Positions 22,591 through 33,556 of a DNA stretch of 45,000 bases are shown here, piece after piece. The notes beneath the pieces are model-generated. The model had not been told where the DNA came from, did no database searches, and saw nothing but the letters and a program-made list of their open reading frames with translations. This DNA is from Chrysomallon squamiferum (Eukaryota > Mollusca > Gastropoda > Neomphalida > Peltospiridae), in assembly GCA_012295275.1 (NCBI GenBank), contig CM022665.1:3184167-3229166 (forward strand), in the 5' to 3' direction. Position numbers and translations under genes: made by a program. How positions within the stretch are numbered: position 1 is the stretch's first letter; the number at the start of each line of letters is the position of its first letter.

Positions 22591-23070
22591 TCTTTTTTTT
22601 TCCGCCCGACATTACGTCGGTGTAATGGAGCAGAAATGTGCATCTCCTTCTCTCTGTGTACGTACATATATGTACGTGTTAATGCTATTTATACGTGAGA
22701 AATAAAGTTCTGTTCGTGTCGCCTGAAATATTACCATTTACTCATGTGTGTAACAACTTTGTGACAGCAGCTGTGTTCTACATTCAGTTCTGTGATCAAT
22801 GTGTTTACTAATCAATCGTGTTAATGGTAAAAACAAGTGTTGGATCTACGCGTTTTGTGTCACTCTCGCGCACTGCCAGCGGTTTATGAGGTTTTATGTG
22901 TCAGTGACCACAATACGTCAATGGCTTGCTTTTCTATACGTCATTGTTCCTGCGTACACGCGACGGTTTAACAAACGATTAATAAGTTTTGCTTATCACG
23001 CAGCTCTGTAGTGTACCGTAACTGCAGCTTAAATTTACTGCGGTGTTTTAAACAGGTACGTTTAGTGAGG
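22591..23070. promoter_or_regulatory. CpG-rich complex block, possible promoter region
   Basis: This is the first long stretch rich in CpG. It includes CTCGCGCACTG at 22866 and GTACACGCGACGG near 22963. CRE-like half-sites occur at 22612 (TTACGTCG), 22914 (TACGTCAA) and 22936 (TACGTCAT). The 18-bp palindrome at 22660-22677 (ACGTACATATATGTACGT) lies inside. AACAG|GTACGT near 23055 could be a + strand donor. The + frame 22799-23011 (70 codons) has mixed composition but no recognisable family. Its position just right of the CpG transition is what a gene 5' end might look like. Confidence 0.3.
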
Positions 23071-24940
23071 TCTGCAAGTATACTGCTATCAAACAGCTTT
23101 AAATATATTTTCTACATCTTGTTTGTCTTGCTAATCATGACGTATCTATAACATGAGAAACTTGTAATTGTGTAAGACGCCTCCCATTTTTCTCTCATTT
23201 TTTTTTTTTTTTTTTTTTTTAACTTGTTTCTTTCAGCTCTCTAATATATCTGATATAAAAGTTTAGATAACTGGATTAAAAATGTTATGTACGTAAAGAT
23301 TACAAAAAATACCTTACAGCCAGAGGATAACGCTATTTTTCCAGCGGTTCATTCAGTCTACAACAGTTTTTGTTTTTTTTCATCTCTGCGTATGAAATGA
23401 TATCAAGATAAGCTGTCATCACCAACTCAATATCAAGCCATTCATACAGAACCAGTACATCTAAACACAAAAGAAACGGCAAGTTACAAAGATCATTGTT
23501 ATTTGAACAGCAGTTATTTCAAGAGCTTTCTAACGTGCCTTATGAATTAGTTCATTAACTAATAATAGAATCACACAAATATGCAGTTACAAGATTATCA
23601 AATAACCTTTTCTTTTTATGTCTTTAGCTCATAGAAATTTCACGTCTTAATGTTCGAGTATTTTGTAACTGAGATGTGTCACATTAAACATTTTTCACTG
23701 ACTGCCTTTTGATGTGTGTTGTGTTGCAAATGTGTATTTTGTACTGTATTATGTATTGTGAATACAGCATTGTATGGGTGTATTATAAGTCGTATGTGTG
23801 GTATATGTATTATGTGTTATATGTGTACTTGTATATTGTACCCAAGTGTATATGTATGTTATGTGTGTCGTGTTTGTTTCATACAATGAAATGTTAGTGT
23901 TATAAATAATTAAAGTATATTTTTATATATTATTAAGTGTTTCTGTTATATGACACTTAATATGAATTCTCTTTGGGTTTATGCATATTATGCACTCAGC
24001 TACAAGCTGTTTATGCATGTATATGTATGTGTGTGAGAGAGACAATGTATGTAGGTTCAAACCTTTAACAGTTATCACAGACGTTTGTTCAATATGTAAT
24101 TTTCATTTCTGTGTCACCGGACAATTTTTATTTTTTATTTATTTATTTATTTTAATTATTGCAATAACTGTTAAAGAAACATTATCAGTGGATATAATAA
24201 GTGACCATACCGTGACATCTATTGTGTTAATCTGAATTCAGTCCAACTGATCTAAATACACTGTACTAATTTTATATATAGAATATATTTTACATTTTCA
24301 GTTTTCACAGCCGTATCTAGAAAAAATGTTTGCATTTATTTATTAGGATAATCAACAACACAAAAACTATAGAAAAACGTAATTTCGAGAACTATTTTAA
24401 GTGTATTTTCTTTGATTATATAATACACACATATTTCATTTCTTATGATGTTTAACTATTGTTGTATATATAACGGAAATGAAAGCGCTAGAAAAAAAAT
24501 TATTGTTATTTATTAATTGTTTTAGAAACAAATTAATATATATATATATATATTATTTAAGTATACTAATAAAAACACCAAACTTTATTTAAATTGTATC
24601 AGTTTTAAACATTTTATATTATTAGAACAATAATGATATACTATTTCTTTCTTTTTTTTCCCTTTTTTTCTGAACGTGATTGTTCTCTTCACAGAGAAAA
24701 AAAAAAATTAAAAAAAAAAAAAAAAAAATTCTTTGTTAATTTTCTTATGGCTGTCTTAATCAAGGAGATGTCACGTTATTACAAAAATGATGAACTGTAA
24801 TTTCGTAATGATTCATGTGATAGAAAAACCCTGATTAACTTTGTACAAGTCACACAACCGAAATTCATCACGAAACATCAAATAAGAAAAAAAAAAAAAA
24901 AAAGGTTTACCTATCATGCATATTCTCACAAATCTTCAGT

Positions 24941-24942
<2 letters not shown>
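23071..24942. other. AT-rich DNA, no recognisable gene
   Basis: A degenerate TGTATTATGTG-type tract lies at 23710-23885, a poly-T run at 23198-23220, an ATTT run near 24128-24152 and poly-A runs at 24700-24730 and 24885-24903. No gene is supported. Confidence 0.6.
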
Positions 24943-24972
<30 letters not shown>

Positions 24973-25010
24973 CTTTCTGTTCCGTTAAAAAAAAAAAAAA
25001 AAAAAAAAAA
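24943..25010. repeat. T30 / A24 homopolymer fold-back
   Basis: About 30 T (24943-24972), a 14-bp spacer and 24 A (24987-25010) can pair as a perfect A:T stem. It may mark abutting oppositely oriented retro-insertions. Confidence 0.8.
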
Positions 25011-26009
25011 TGAGTTTGAATATATCATGCAATATTAATTTGTACAATACGACTGATGAAAACACGTTTAAAAATAAATTATTCCATCAAACTCGTAATA
25101 GTTTCAGGAAGTGGATGGAATTTAAAATGAAACCGATTAAAATCGAATTTAGGTAGGGTGCAGTTGTCGGCATTCCCAAAATAAAATTGTTTAAAATGAA
25201 ATTAACACTAAATTATAAAAAAAAAGTGAAACATAAAAATATATATAGAAGTTGAATGGTATTAATGAAAAATTAATCACGCAATTAATAAAGTTAAAAC
25301 AGCCGTATCCACCAGAAATAGCAAAATGATTGGAGATATTTCCAAATTTGTATTCATATACTTTTTGATAGTTTGTAATTATATATTTATACGTTTATTC
25401 ACTAACATATTTATCTATTAGTCATTTAAACGTAGCGGTTGGTCCGTCTACCCGGTCATGCATTTAACATCCATCTACCCATCTTTCCATTCAACGTTTC
25501 AAAAGTTATTTAATCTGACATTATCCAACTCATTACTCCTTCCAGATTTCGTCTTTATATTAATCTTTTCATCCAGTATTCCACTTCAGTTATCAGCCAT
25601 ACAAAGTAATAGCTGACCTGAAATAATATTTAAATGCGATTTTCGTAACACGTCCAACCTTGTTATTAACCGACGTTAAACACATCTCTTTAAAAAAAGC
25701 AACAAAAAAAAAGAAAAAAAGAAAAAAGAAATAATGTTCCCATCTTTGTAAAACATCTGATATAAAGGTTTAAAAATCTAGAAAAGATTTTTGAAATACT
25801 GAAATAGTTTAATTTCGCAGAGACTTTGATGACTTAAAGAAGTCATTCTTTCCGTATTTTCTGTAACTTTATATATGTGTGTGTTTGTGTGTTTGTGTGT
25901 GTGTGTGTGTGTGTGATTAGATTTATTTCATCTTGAAACATAATGACCAGAATGATGCGCGATTTCTCATATTCTGGATAACAGTTTATGAACAAAAAAG
26001 TAAAATGTA

Positions 26010-26040
<31 letters not shown>

Positions 26041-27470
26041 AATATCGGTTTTAATCAGCAGAAGTCTGTTTAAAGAACTAAATCAAACAGTACAATAAAT
26101 CACACTTGTTCTCAATGTTGGCCATAGTGTCCCCTTAGGGCACTGTATAAAGAACAATATATTTAAATATTATATTTACAACTTCGCTACATAATTCATC
26201 CTATGTAAAATTTAATTTAAATAGCGCCAACCTTAAAAATTATTAGAAAACGAATAATACAAAAAAAAAAAAAAAAAAAAAAAAAAAATAAATGGTTAAG
26301 AACCACTGGTTTAACATTTTATTAAGATCATTCAGCTTTTGTAAACATATTAATTTTTAAACATATTTTCTTTCCATAAACCATTGAGAAACAAATGTTT
26401 TATTATACGCAGAGAAGATAAAAGGAAAACATCAAAGCTGATCACAGTCGATAAATCATTAGCACGCTTCTGCTTGGAGCTCGTGAAAGGACAGGAATGA
26501 GGAGTGAACGGTGACAATGTAGTAGTTAACAGGTTAGAGGTCGTGTGTAGGAATGGCTTACAATACAACAATATGGTTTTCATCATGGTCAGTATGGTCA
26601 CTGATGACTTCTTTTGATGGCCAGTGCAGTGATCAAACTGTGGGACAGCGGGATGGATAAAGGATCAAAACTCTTTGAGGATCCTGACTGAATTGAACAA
26701 AAACGACAATTACACTCGATATGGATGATTGGTACAAAAAAATAAATAAATAAAAATAAAGCCAGCAGTTATATCTGATGTGAGAGTCACTCTTTTTTGA
26801 CACATGACTGCCCGAAACACTCCACTGAATAGAAATATTTGTCTTTTAATTCCACAGATCAAACATGCTTTTATTTTGTCAACAGTTGTTTTTTCACTTT
26901 CATGTACACACACAGTCCTCACTTGAGTTGAAAGAACCGACGCGTTTTATAAAACGTAGTGAAAAGTTATGTTCTCGGTGTTTTGTCTTTTTCAATAGTT
27001 AAACATTCTGCGTACTCGACATTGTAATGTGAGCGAGCTATTGTTCGTCTTGTAGTTCAAACAGTTTTAATGAGAAGTTAGTATCTTTTCTTCGTCTCTC
27101 ATTGAGCAGATACGCACAGGCATTGTTCACAGAAGAGTGTGATATATGTTTGTACAGGGTAAGCGTTAAGTCGTTCCCTGATTTCAAACTTTTTTATTTA
27201 CACAATGTAGGCAACAAACAGCAGATGTTGAAGATACAAATAAAGTAGAAAAGAACTTTTTATGTTAAGATTAAAATATGCCAAAACAAAATCTCAGGTT
27301 TGTATCTAGCATAGTTTTTGACTAATAAGTGTTTTAAACCACGGAAAATTCGTAGTATTCCCCCCCCCCCTGTATTTCTGATATAACTATGATTTTTATC
27401 TATTTATGCATTTTAATCAAGGGAAATTGTTTAATTAATTAATATCATACAGGTTATAAATTATTTATCT
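25011..27470. other. AT-rich DNA with scattered microsatellites, no supported gene
   Basis: (TG)n at 25876-25914, (AAAT)n at 26008-26040, poly-A at about 26260-26288 and C10 at 27361-27370. A more complex stretch lies at 26390-27170. It has TATAAAA near 26949 and AGG|GTAAGC (a good + donor form) near 27158, but no acceptable frame joins them. Confidence 0.55.
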
Positions 27471-27473
27471 GTG

Positions 27474-27731
27474 AGTGTGTTGTGTGTGTGTGTGTGTGTG
27501 TGTGTGTCTTGAAGTGAGCTAAAGTATTAGTGATTCAAAAAGAAAAAAAATAGCTAATATACGTAAGTAGTGGGAAAAAAATGCTTTGTGTTAAAGAAAT
27601 AATTTACATTAAATAATAGTAATAATAATAATAACATTAGTAATAATAAAAATAATAATAATAACATTAATGCAAAAGCATTTATAGAAATATTCTGTAT
27701 TTTCATTGACACTGGTATGCAGATTAAGAGC

Positions 27732-27804
<73 letters not shown>
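27474..27804. repeat. (TG)n and (GA)n microsatellites
   Basis: (TG)n runs 27474-27507 and (GA)n 27734-27804 (about 35 dinucleotides). Between them are TAA/AAT triplets (27612-27672). Confidence 0.95.
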
Positions 27805-27805
<1 letters not shown>

Positions 27806-28333
27806 ATTTACCTAAAATCAAATCAAATCAAACAATTAATTGTAATTATAATTAAAAATTTCAAAAAATGTGAGCTACATTAAAGAAAGAAATTAATTAT
27901 TCAAACAATATGCTATCTTTAAATAGTAAATGACAGCATTCTTTTAAAATATGTATATATATATATTAATATACTTATGACTATATAAACTGATCCACAT
28001 TAAAAATCAAAATCGTTAACAGTTACGACTCCTTTTTATATTTTTTGTTAAAGAAAATATCTATTATGAATTACACGGCTAAAGAAATCAATAGGTTATA
28101 TATAAATTAAAATAATAAATAATAATAATAAAAAAAATGAGGTAAACATGTTTTAGTACGGGTAATAGTCATTTTACAGAACATATTACTAAACTCCAAA
28201 TAAAGATATACGTTAACTCATTTACTTACTTTTACAGTCTGTGTGATAATCTCTGAGGAATAGGAAAGAATTCGACTTCTTTATTGAGAAAAATTCCATT
28301 TAGCAGCAAAATAATTCATTGTCAAGGACGTTC
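27805..28333. other. AT-rich DNA without a recognisable gene
   Basis: Low-complexity A/T sequence. Nothing gene-like is seen. Confidence 0.55.
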
Positions 28334-28341
28334 TGACGTCA
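28334..28341. promoter_or_regulatory. Palindromic CRE (TGACGTCA)
   Basis: An exact match to the consensus cAMP-response element bound by CREB/ATF dimers, within TTCTGACGTCACCTG. Function is not shown, but a full palindrome is uncommon in such AT-rich DNA. It lies about 30 bp past the 3' end of the exon candidate at 28372-28437. Confidence 0.35.
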
Positions 28342-28371
28342 CCTGTTTTTCACCTTCTGAACGTAACTTAC

Positions 28372-28437
28372 CTGATCATCTGTTGTTGTTATTGTCACTG
28401 TTAGAGTCTACAGTATCTCAGTTAGTCTTCACCTTGA
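28372..28437 (-). other. Candidate 66-nt non-coding exon, minus strand
   Basis: On the minus strand a 3' splice site form, AAATTTTGTTTACCTGCAG, ends at 28438 and a 5' splice site, GATCAG|GTAAGTTAC, starts at 28371. Both match metazoan consensus well. All three frames of the 66 nt contain stops, so it could only be UTR or non-coding RNA. On the + strand the same CTGCAG is followed by GTAAAC, so the site is ambiguous. Confidence 0.25.
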
Positions 28438-28671
28438 CTGCAGGTAAACAAAATTTGTATAACTGCTTTGACTACTACGTACCAATTTGTTGGTAAGTAC
28501 AAAAGTGCTCGACATCTTGTGGTCAGTGTCAGACAACTGTGAAATGTCTAAATGGCAAAAATCGATCTGTCTGGTCGCTTATTAGTCTAGATATTTAAAA
28601 CCTTGTAATTATCTTGTCTGATAACTCTTAATTTCTGACATCTGAGTAGTTTCATGTGAGAAAGACATAAA

Positions 28672-29325
28672 CCCTTAGCACTCTAATTCGAGTAACGTAA
28701 GTAAACCCTCGGTACTCTATTCCTGTAACACATATATAAACTCTGTATTCATGTAACACATATAAACTGTATTCATGTGACGCATATATAAACTCTGTTC
28801 ATGCAGCTTACTAAATCAGCAGCACTCTGTTCATATAAAATGTTTAAACGCTTATCACTCTGTTCATGTAACAAACAGAACATTTAACATTCAATTCATG
28901 TAACATACGTAGTCCGTCAGCATTCTGTTCATGTAACGTACGTAAAACCAAAGAACTCTATTCATGTAACGTATGCAAAATCACTGAACTATTTATGTAG
29001 CATACGTAAATCCTCAGCACTCTATTCATATAACGTACATAAAACCAAATAACTCTATTCATTTAACATAATAAAACCCTCAAAACTGTATTCATGTGAC
29101 GTACGTAAAACCCAGAACTTTATTCATGTAACGTAAAAACCAAGGAACTCTATTCATTTAACGTACCTAAAATCACAGAATTCTATTCATGTAACGTACG
29201 TAAACTCACAGAACTCTATTCATGTAACGTACGTAAAACCAAAGAACTCTATTATGTAACGTATGCAAAATCACTGAACTATTTATGTAACATACGTAAA
29301 TCCTCAGCACTCTATTCATATAAGA
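28672..29325. repeat. Degenerate minisatellite, about 33-bp unit, CpG-containing
   Basis: The core CTATTCATGTAACGTACGTAA followed by ACCAAAGAA-like sequence recurs with a period of 31-33 bp (for example near 28928, 28961, 29025 and 29058). A block of about 84 bp at 28950-29034 is repeated almost exactly at 29241-29323, showing a recent larger duplication. The unit carries CGTACG-type palindromes. Confidence 0.9.
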
Positions 29326-30092
29326 AACTAATAATGAATCATATGTATGTGTGTTTATATATATTTGTGTAGATCGCTGTTCAGAATTAAACTGCAGTTA
29401 ACCTCAGCATTGACTAACTTCTGATGTTTCGTAATCACAGTCACTTCAGGACGATCATTTTTTATATATATTTTATATATATATATATATAATGTTTTAT
29501 TGTCTCACATTATTTTCTGTTTTAAAGCTGTTATACGAAAATAACCATTGTCCTTGTTCTTCGTTTTCAAAGCTTAAAGCTTCCTTTAGAAGCTACACTC
29601 CTAAATCATTTTACTGTCCGAAAATGTGACAAGTGTGCAAAATTGACTTCCACATCAGTACTGTGTCTTTATATTTATTACACATTTCCACTGTTTAAGC
29701 AGAATGAAAAAACAAACCAAACTGAATACTGACATCCAGGACTGTCATATAGTGATATAGATATATATATCTGTAATTGTCGACATCTTCACCGACTCTC
29801 TATCAGTACAAAGATAAAGAGTAGAATCTTCCAAAACAAAACATCAAAATACTTTGTGACATTCCCAGACATTTTCGTCATTTGTTTTACACCGTACAGC
29901 TGCAAGAACACGATACTGCATCTATTAGCCTGAAGTCGTATATTAGTAGTCTGTTATTGTATTTATCACATTTAATTACTATAATTATATACACAGTTCA
30001 TTATCTAAGGTACATTTTTATGAAAGAAAGAAACTGTAAAAAAAAAAAAAATAATAATAATAATTTAAAATAAAATCCACGTAAGTATTTAC
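29326..30092. other. AT-rich DNA without a recognisable gene
   Basis: Includes (TA)n at 29478-29492 and AAGCTTAAAGCTT at about 29571-29583. No supported gene. If the 30.1 kb microexon is real, this would be its downstream intron on the minus strand. Confidence 0.5.
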
Positions 30093-30140
30093 CTCTTTTA
30101 CGACGATGATGAATCCCAACTAATTTTTCTAAACATTTTG
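30093..30140 (-). CDS. Candidate 48-nt microexon, minus strand
   Basis: The minus strand shows a very strong 3' splice site form (TTCTTTTTTTTTCTCAG, ending 30141) and a donor, AAAGAG|GTAAATAC, at 30093/30092. The 48 nt are a multiple of three, and one frame is open throughout: two bases, then KCLEKLVGIHHRRKR, then one base. RRKR resembles a proprotein-convertase or basic-localisation motif. The upstream flank is a complex block with a TGCATG (RBFOX-type) hexamer about 40 nt before the acceptor, typical of regulated microexons. However, poly-A preceded by CTG makes false acceptors easily in this genome. The parent protein is unknown. Confidence 0.25.
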
Positions 30141-30149
30141 CTGAGAAAA

Positions 30150-30345
30150 AAAAAGAACGTAGGAGCTATCAATGCAACATGCATGTATATGCCTGCGGTC
30201 GTTTTTACAATGTATCTGGCCACCTACGCATTGGCAGCTGAATTGCAATTGCCGTGCATGTGCCAATTTTCTGAAATCAAGTAGGTACAAGCAAATAGAT
30301 ATGCGATGTAGTAGGAACTAGTTGTGGATAAACTGGTCGTAACAG
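30150..30345. promoter_or_regulatory. Candidate conserved non-coding element
   Basis: Repeat-free complex sequence with nested symmetry: ACATGCATGT (30177-30186), ATTGGCA (30230-30236) opposed to TGCCAAT (30261-30267) across 24 bp, and AATTGCAATT between them. It contains several CpGs. It may be an enhancer or the conserved intronic flank of the 30.1 kb microexon candidate. Confidence 0.3.
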
Positions 30346-30892
30346 GCTCAAACATAATTACCACGTTATTATATCATCTTGTATGTTTTGTATTCTGCAC
30401 TATTTTTATTTGAGTTTTTTGTTGTTGTTTGTTTTTGTGTGGTTTTTTTGTTGTTCTCTTTTCAGTCATAATCGATACAGTATAATTGGGTTATTGTGAA
30501 TTACCTAATACAAAACAAAAGAAACAGCATATACTGATGGATTTAAAAATGCGTACAGCTTTTATCCATTTAACAGATACCCAAATTCAGCAATTATAAA
30601 ACAGAATAAGCTCTCCACTTACGTAAAATTCTCCCACAAAAAAAAAAAAAAAAAAAAAAAACCCAACACAAACAACAACAACACCGGTAACAACTGCATC
30701 ATATGATCCAACATGACCATTACCACCGCTATCAGTCACAATTTAACCACTACTACCACCACCACCAACAACAACAATAACAACAGTTTTGCTAACTGCC
30801 ATATTTACTTAATAATTGCTGATGACTGATGGAAACTGTCCCTGAAACAAATGTATTTTATATTTAAAAACAATTTACTTAACATAATATAG
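30346..30892. other. AT-rich DNA with poly-A and ACC/AAC triplets
   Basis: Poly-A at about 30637-30660, then degenerate CAA/CCA triplets at 30661-30787. No gene is supported. Confidence 0.6.
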
Positions 30893-30964
30893 ACATTTGT
30901 CACTTCAGGACATTCTGACCCAGCGCGTGCTAAATTGTCTACAGCTGGAGGGAATCGAAAGAAG
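30893..30964 (+). CDS. Candidate 72-nt coding exon, plus strand
   Basis: The segment lies between an AG acceptor form (TTAACATAATATAG, ending 30892) and the donor AAG|GTAAATG (30964/30965). It is exactly 24 codons in one open frame, beginning TFVTSGHSDPAR and ending GGNRKK. Composition is mixed and CpG/GC content is above the flanks. The frame also stays open past the donor to a stop near 31073. The acceptor has a poor pyrimidine tract and the overlapping minus frame is also open, so chance is quite possible. No family is recognised. Confidence 0.2.
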
Positions 30965-31631
30965 GTAAATGTGATAAATGAGTCTGATTGTTTTATTGAC
31001 AAAGTTAATCTGACAAAAAAAACAGTGCCATATGTGACCATTTCTTGTGACAAAAACAAAAACATTTCACTCTAATTCAGTAAAATGGTCAAGTTTGTAT
31101 AAACTAAAGGTTAAGTTAACTTCTGCGAGTTTTAAACTTGACCTTCGACATGGCCTTGACTTCGCTTCAGCTTAGTACTATACAAACCTGTATCTTGAAT
31201 AGCGGTATCAACGCCCTGTATTATTTTCTATACCATTATGTTCTTTATTCCTTTGCACCAACGGCTTTAAACTTGGGCTTTATTTCAGTTAAAGTGGATA
31301 ATGTACTAAAAGAAAAGGCAGGAAATATTTGTATCGGCATATTGCCATTGATCAGCCTTTTTCCATTTTGTATTTCATCCAGCTTTATAATGGCAGCGTG
31401 ACTTTTATATCAACTGGTGGACGGGTAGTTCACCATTTGTTTGAGTGTGTGTGTGTCTACTAATTAAGAAAAAATAATAAAACGCCAGCACTCAATATAT
31501 CGCACTTATTAAAATTGTACTTACCAAAATCAAAAGAAGCCAGAAAAAATGGATAAATGAATAATAATAAAAACAAATTTAAAAATGGGGGAAAAAAATA
31601 AATGAGAATGAGAAAAAGATTGGTAACATAG
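30965..31631. other. Moderately complex DNA, no supported gene
   Basis: The + frame at 31138-31401 (87 codons, ATG near 31150) has mixed composition with hydrophobic stretches, but no splice context or family resemblance. I leave it uncalled. Confidence 0.5.
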
Positions 31632-32789
<1,158 letters not shown>

Positions 32790-32963
32790 TGTGGCCCAGC
32801 ACTGTTTCCGCAGCTGTGGCCTGATGTATCGCAGTATCAGTTCTGTTCAGCGTGTGCACTCGACTATTTCTCATCTTCCATCTTCTCATGACTGGTTTAT
32901 CAAAGAACATGGTTTGTGCTTTACTCTCTGTGCAAAAGGATCGGTTTCTGATAATTTGCTGTA

Positions 32964-32965
<2 letters not shown>
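32790..32965 (+). mobile_element. Degenerate SINE fragment of mollusc type
   Basis: ACTGGTTTATCAAAGAACAT at 32891-32910, then GGTTTGTGC and CTCTGTGCAAAAGGATC, recalls the 3' conserved part of SINEs I remember as abundant in mollusc genomes. The same core occurs at 40227. Here it is followed by a (CA)n run (32965-33003). The 5' boundary is a guess. A frame across both copies reads H(N/D)WFIK(G/E)HG, which is repeat-derived and not a protein domain. Confidence 0.45.
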
Positions 32966-33002
<37 letters not shown>

Positions 33003-33030
33003 ACAAACATACACATATATTCAAACATAC
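32965..33030. repeat. (CA)n microsatellite
   Basis: (AC)n at 32965-33003 with AAAC interruptions after it. Confidence 0.95.
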
Positions 33031-33403
33031 ATGCATGTGTGTGATACAGATGTTGGAAGCAGTTTCCTAGTTCTTGTCATTATTTAACCCAGTGTGACAA
33101 CTACAAACCATTCATGCGAAAATATCGTTCACTCATTTATGTCATAATCATAATGTCTGAAATATGACGTTTAAAAACGAGAATCTTCGCTGTTTATTTG
33201 CGCAAAAAGGGAGGCTTCCTAAAATATAACATATAATATTACAATCTCAAAGCCAAAAACACGGATGTAACTTTGATATTAAAACAAATGAGAAGTCCGC
33301 TAAATAACAAAACTTAGTGCGGTTATTTTGGTTACGGAGACCTTTCTTTGAACCTCTTTGTTAGATAGTATAGACGGTATGTATGCATCTGGATTCCGCT
33401 TCG

Positions 33404-33430
33404 TCACGTGAAATGTCAAAGATGGCGGCT
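33404..33430 (+). promoter_or_regulatory. E-box plus YY1-type core-promoter motif
   Basis: TCACGTGA (33404-33411) is followed 7 bp later by AAGATGGCGGC (33419-33429). AAGATGGCGGC matches the YY1 element found just downstream of transcription starts of many housekeeping genes, and CACGTG binds USF/MYC/TFE-type bHLH factors. CpG density is high here (about 15 in 33301-33600). A + strand transcription start is suggested but not shown. Confidence 0.4.
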
Positions 33431-33556
33431 TCCACGGAACATAATCCGGTTTCTGGACGACTGACATTTCTTTCTTATATCACCGTAACCAAGAAGGAAA
33501 CCAGTCAGTTTCAACTCTTCCTGTCTCACGCGGACTACTCTGGGTGCTTCGTGTAA
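33422..33556 (+). CDS. Small ORF, 44 codons, starting in the ATGGCGGC motif
   Basis: From ATG 33422 the frame reads MAASTEHNPVSGRL and closes at TAA 33554-33556. All but a few amino-acid types are used and composition is balanced, unlike the repeat-derived frames. It could be a short first coding exon, a microprotein, or chance. No donor inside it is strong and no family is recognised. MAA is typical of metazoan N-termini simply because ATGGCGGC is a promoter/start motif. Confidence 0.25.
   Translation: MAASTEHNPVSGRLTFLSYITVTKKETSQFQLFLSHADYSGCFV

Noticed and set aside
31138-31401. 87-codon frame with balanced composition
   Set aside because: It has no recognised family and no splice context, and its length is within chance. 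It is mentioned only as a place to look.
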